From NCBI GenBank assembly GCA_037134755.1, contig JBAXLO010000088.1:1-16757 (forward strand): DNA of 16,757 nucleotides, read 5' to 3'. Every line of letters starts with the position of its first letter. The first letter of the stretch is position 1. Source of the DNA: JBAXLO01 sp037134755 (GTDB taxonomy: Bacteria > Bacteroidota > Bacteroidia > Bacteroidales > JACABE01). A model generated the notes under the pieces. That model had not been told where the DNA came from, ran no database searches, and was given only the letters and a program-made list of their open reading frames with translations. Below, piece by piece: positions 15,719-16,757 of this stretch. The translations under genes were made by a program, and so were the position numbers.

Positions 15719-16696
15719 ATGAATCCAAATACAATCAGAGAATTTGCTTCTTCATTTCAAAAGAGCAGAATACTATTAAGTGCTTTTGAGCTTGATATCT
15801 TTACTAATATAGATGAATCAGGTTCTACAATCGAACAAATAACAAACACTTTGCATCTTGATATTCATGCTTGCGAACGTCTGTTGAATGCTTTAGTTTC
15901 ATTAGGTTTCTTGACAAAACAAAATGATAAGTACTTTAATACATCTGATTGTTTTACGTTTTTATCTAAAAAGAGCCTTGAATATATGGGCGGATTAATG
16001 CACTCCAATCATTTATGGAATACCTGGAGCAACTTAACACAGGTAGTAAAAACAGGAAAGTCTGTACATCCAACCGAAATAAATAATAAGGGAGAAGACT
16101 GGCTTTTCCCTTTTATAAACGCCATGCATGATAGAGCTACCAATCAAGCTCCACCACAATTAGCTTCAATTGATCTTACCAATATTAATTCAATTATAGA
16201 TATTGGGGGAGGGTCGGGAGCATATTCGATGGAATTAATCAATAGAAAACCTAAGATACAAGCCACAGTCTTTGATTTGCCCAATGTAGTGCCAATCACA
16301 CAAAAGTTTATTGATAAAGAATGCTATACAGGTAGAATAAAAACTAATATAGGTGATTATACTTCAGAAGAGTTACCAAAAGGATTTGATATGGCATTTC
16401 TATCTGCAATAATTCATAGTAATTCATTAGAAGTAAATCAGGATTTAATGCATAAATGCTATAGATCATTAAATACCAGTGGAAAGATAGTGATTCAGGA
16501 TTGGATAATGAATAACGATAGAACGCAACCAACATCAGGAGCTGTGTTTGCAATTAATATGCTGGTTGGTACTGAAGCAGGAGATTGCTTTACTGAAAAA
16601 GAAGTTTATGATATGTTGACAAACGCTGGATTCACTAACATTACAAGAAAAGAATTTGAATCAGGTTTAAGTCAAGTAACTGCTGAAAAGAATTAA
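15719..16696 (+). CDS. SAM-dependent methyltransferase, O-methyltransferase/ASMT-like fold
   Basis: A 325-residue protein built like the acetylserotonin/plant O-methyltransferase family: an N-terminal winged-helix dimerisation domain (about 10-85, with AFELDIFTNI at 22-31 and ERLLNALVSLGFL at 53-65), then a Rossmann SAM domain. The SAM motif I is DIGGGSGAYS (161-170), followed by the acidic residue in VFDLP (D186) and the IGDY segment at 211-214. H233 (AIIHSN) sits at the position of the catalytic histidine, but the usual HxW/HD neighbourhood is altered. Relatives methylate small molecules such as catechols, polyketides or bacteriochlorophyll precursors; the substrate here is unknown. It stands alone after a 522-bp gap with its own likely promoter, and its base composition is like its neighbours. 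Confidence 0.85.
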   Translation: MNPNTIREFASSFQKSRILLSAFELDIFTNIDESGSTIEQITNTLHLDIHACERLLNALVSLGFLTKQNDKYFNTSDCFTFLSKKSLEYMGGLMHSNHLWNTWSNLTQVVKTGKSVHPTEINNKGEDWLFPFINAMHDRATNQAPPQLASIDLTNINSIIDIGGGSGAYSMELINRKPKIQATVFDLPNVVPITQKFIDKECYTGRIKTNIGDYTSEELPKGFDMAFLSAIIHSNSLEVNQDLMHKCYRSLNTSGKIVIQDWIMNNDRTQPTSGAVFAINMLVGTEAGDCFTEKEVYDMLTNAGFTNITRKEFESGLSQVTAEKN

Positions 16697-16757
16697 CAAT
16701 TGTGGCGTAATAGACAAAATAGTTGGTCGTGCCTATCTAAAACCATTATTATATCTA
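16697..16757. other. Non-coding tail of window
   Basis: The last 61 bases follow the methyltransferase stop. I see no gene, terminator or repeat in them. Confidence 0.5.

Overview
The window reads as chromosomal DNA of an AT-rich member of the Bacteroidota, probably Bacteroidales or a relative; this is inferred. The supporting signs are TAnnTTTG-type -7 promoter elements upstream of several genes, little Shine-Dalgarno signal, Bacteroidota-like protein variants (LptF/G-type permease, YciO-type YrdC protein, a 4-TM protein like those annotated 'cytochrome B'), and intergenic repeats of a style familiar from this phylum. All recognised genes lie on the + strand.

Layout. 1-498: AT-rich non-coding DNA ending in a candidate promoter with a palindromic operator-like site. 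499-4178: a tightly packed heme operon, hemN-hemH-hemY/hemG type, with 1-nt overlap and 0-nt gap, covering the last three steps from coproporphyrinogen III to protoheme. 4218-4682: a small 4-TM protein with two membrane histidines, possibly heme-linked. 4683-5439: a 757-bp gene-free island packed with short repeats. It holds a 21-bp tandem array with an 84-bp higher-order period and internal inverted units, a 22-bp CGCAAAGATACG pair, GATTTAGT octamers and a small GC-rich palindrome. 5440-7689: a compact cluster of a YciO/YrdC-family protein, a cupin and the AAA+ ATPase RarA. 7779-15196: a probable five-gene operon of an LptF/LptG-family permease (TTG start), two GT4-like glycosyltransferases, a polytopic GT22/GT39-like glycosyltransferase and NAD-dependent DNA ligase LigA. 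15197-15718: a 522-bp AT-rich gap with a good candidate promoter. 15719-16696: a SAM-dependent methyltransferase of the O-methyltransferase/ASMT fold. The final 61 bases hold nothing I can call.

How the genes fit together. HemN makes protoporphyrinogen IX without oxygen, the flavoprotein oxidises it and HemH inserts iron; the 4-TM protein may be a heme user. The permease and three glycosyltransferases fit assembly or export of a surface glycan or lipopolysaccharide, with essential ligA riding at the operon end. No complete new system is evident. The most unusual sequence is the nested repeat array at about 4742-5027, followed by the hemN operator-like site and the substituted ferrochelatase active-site loop.
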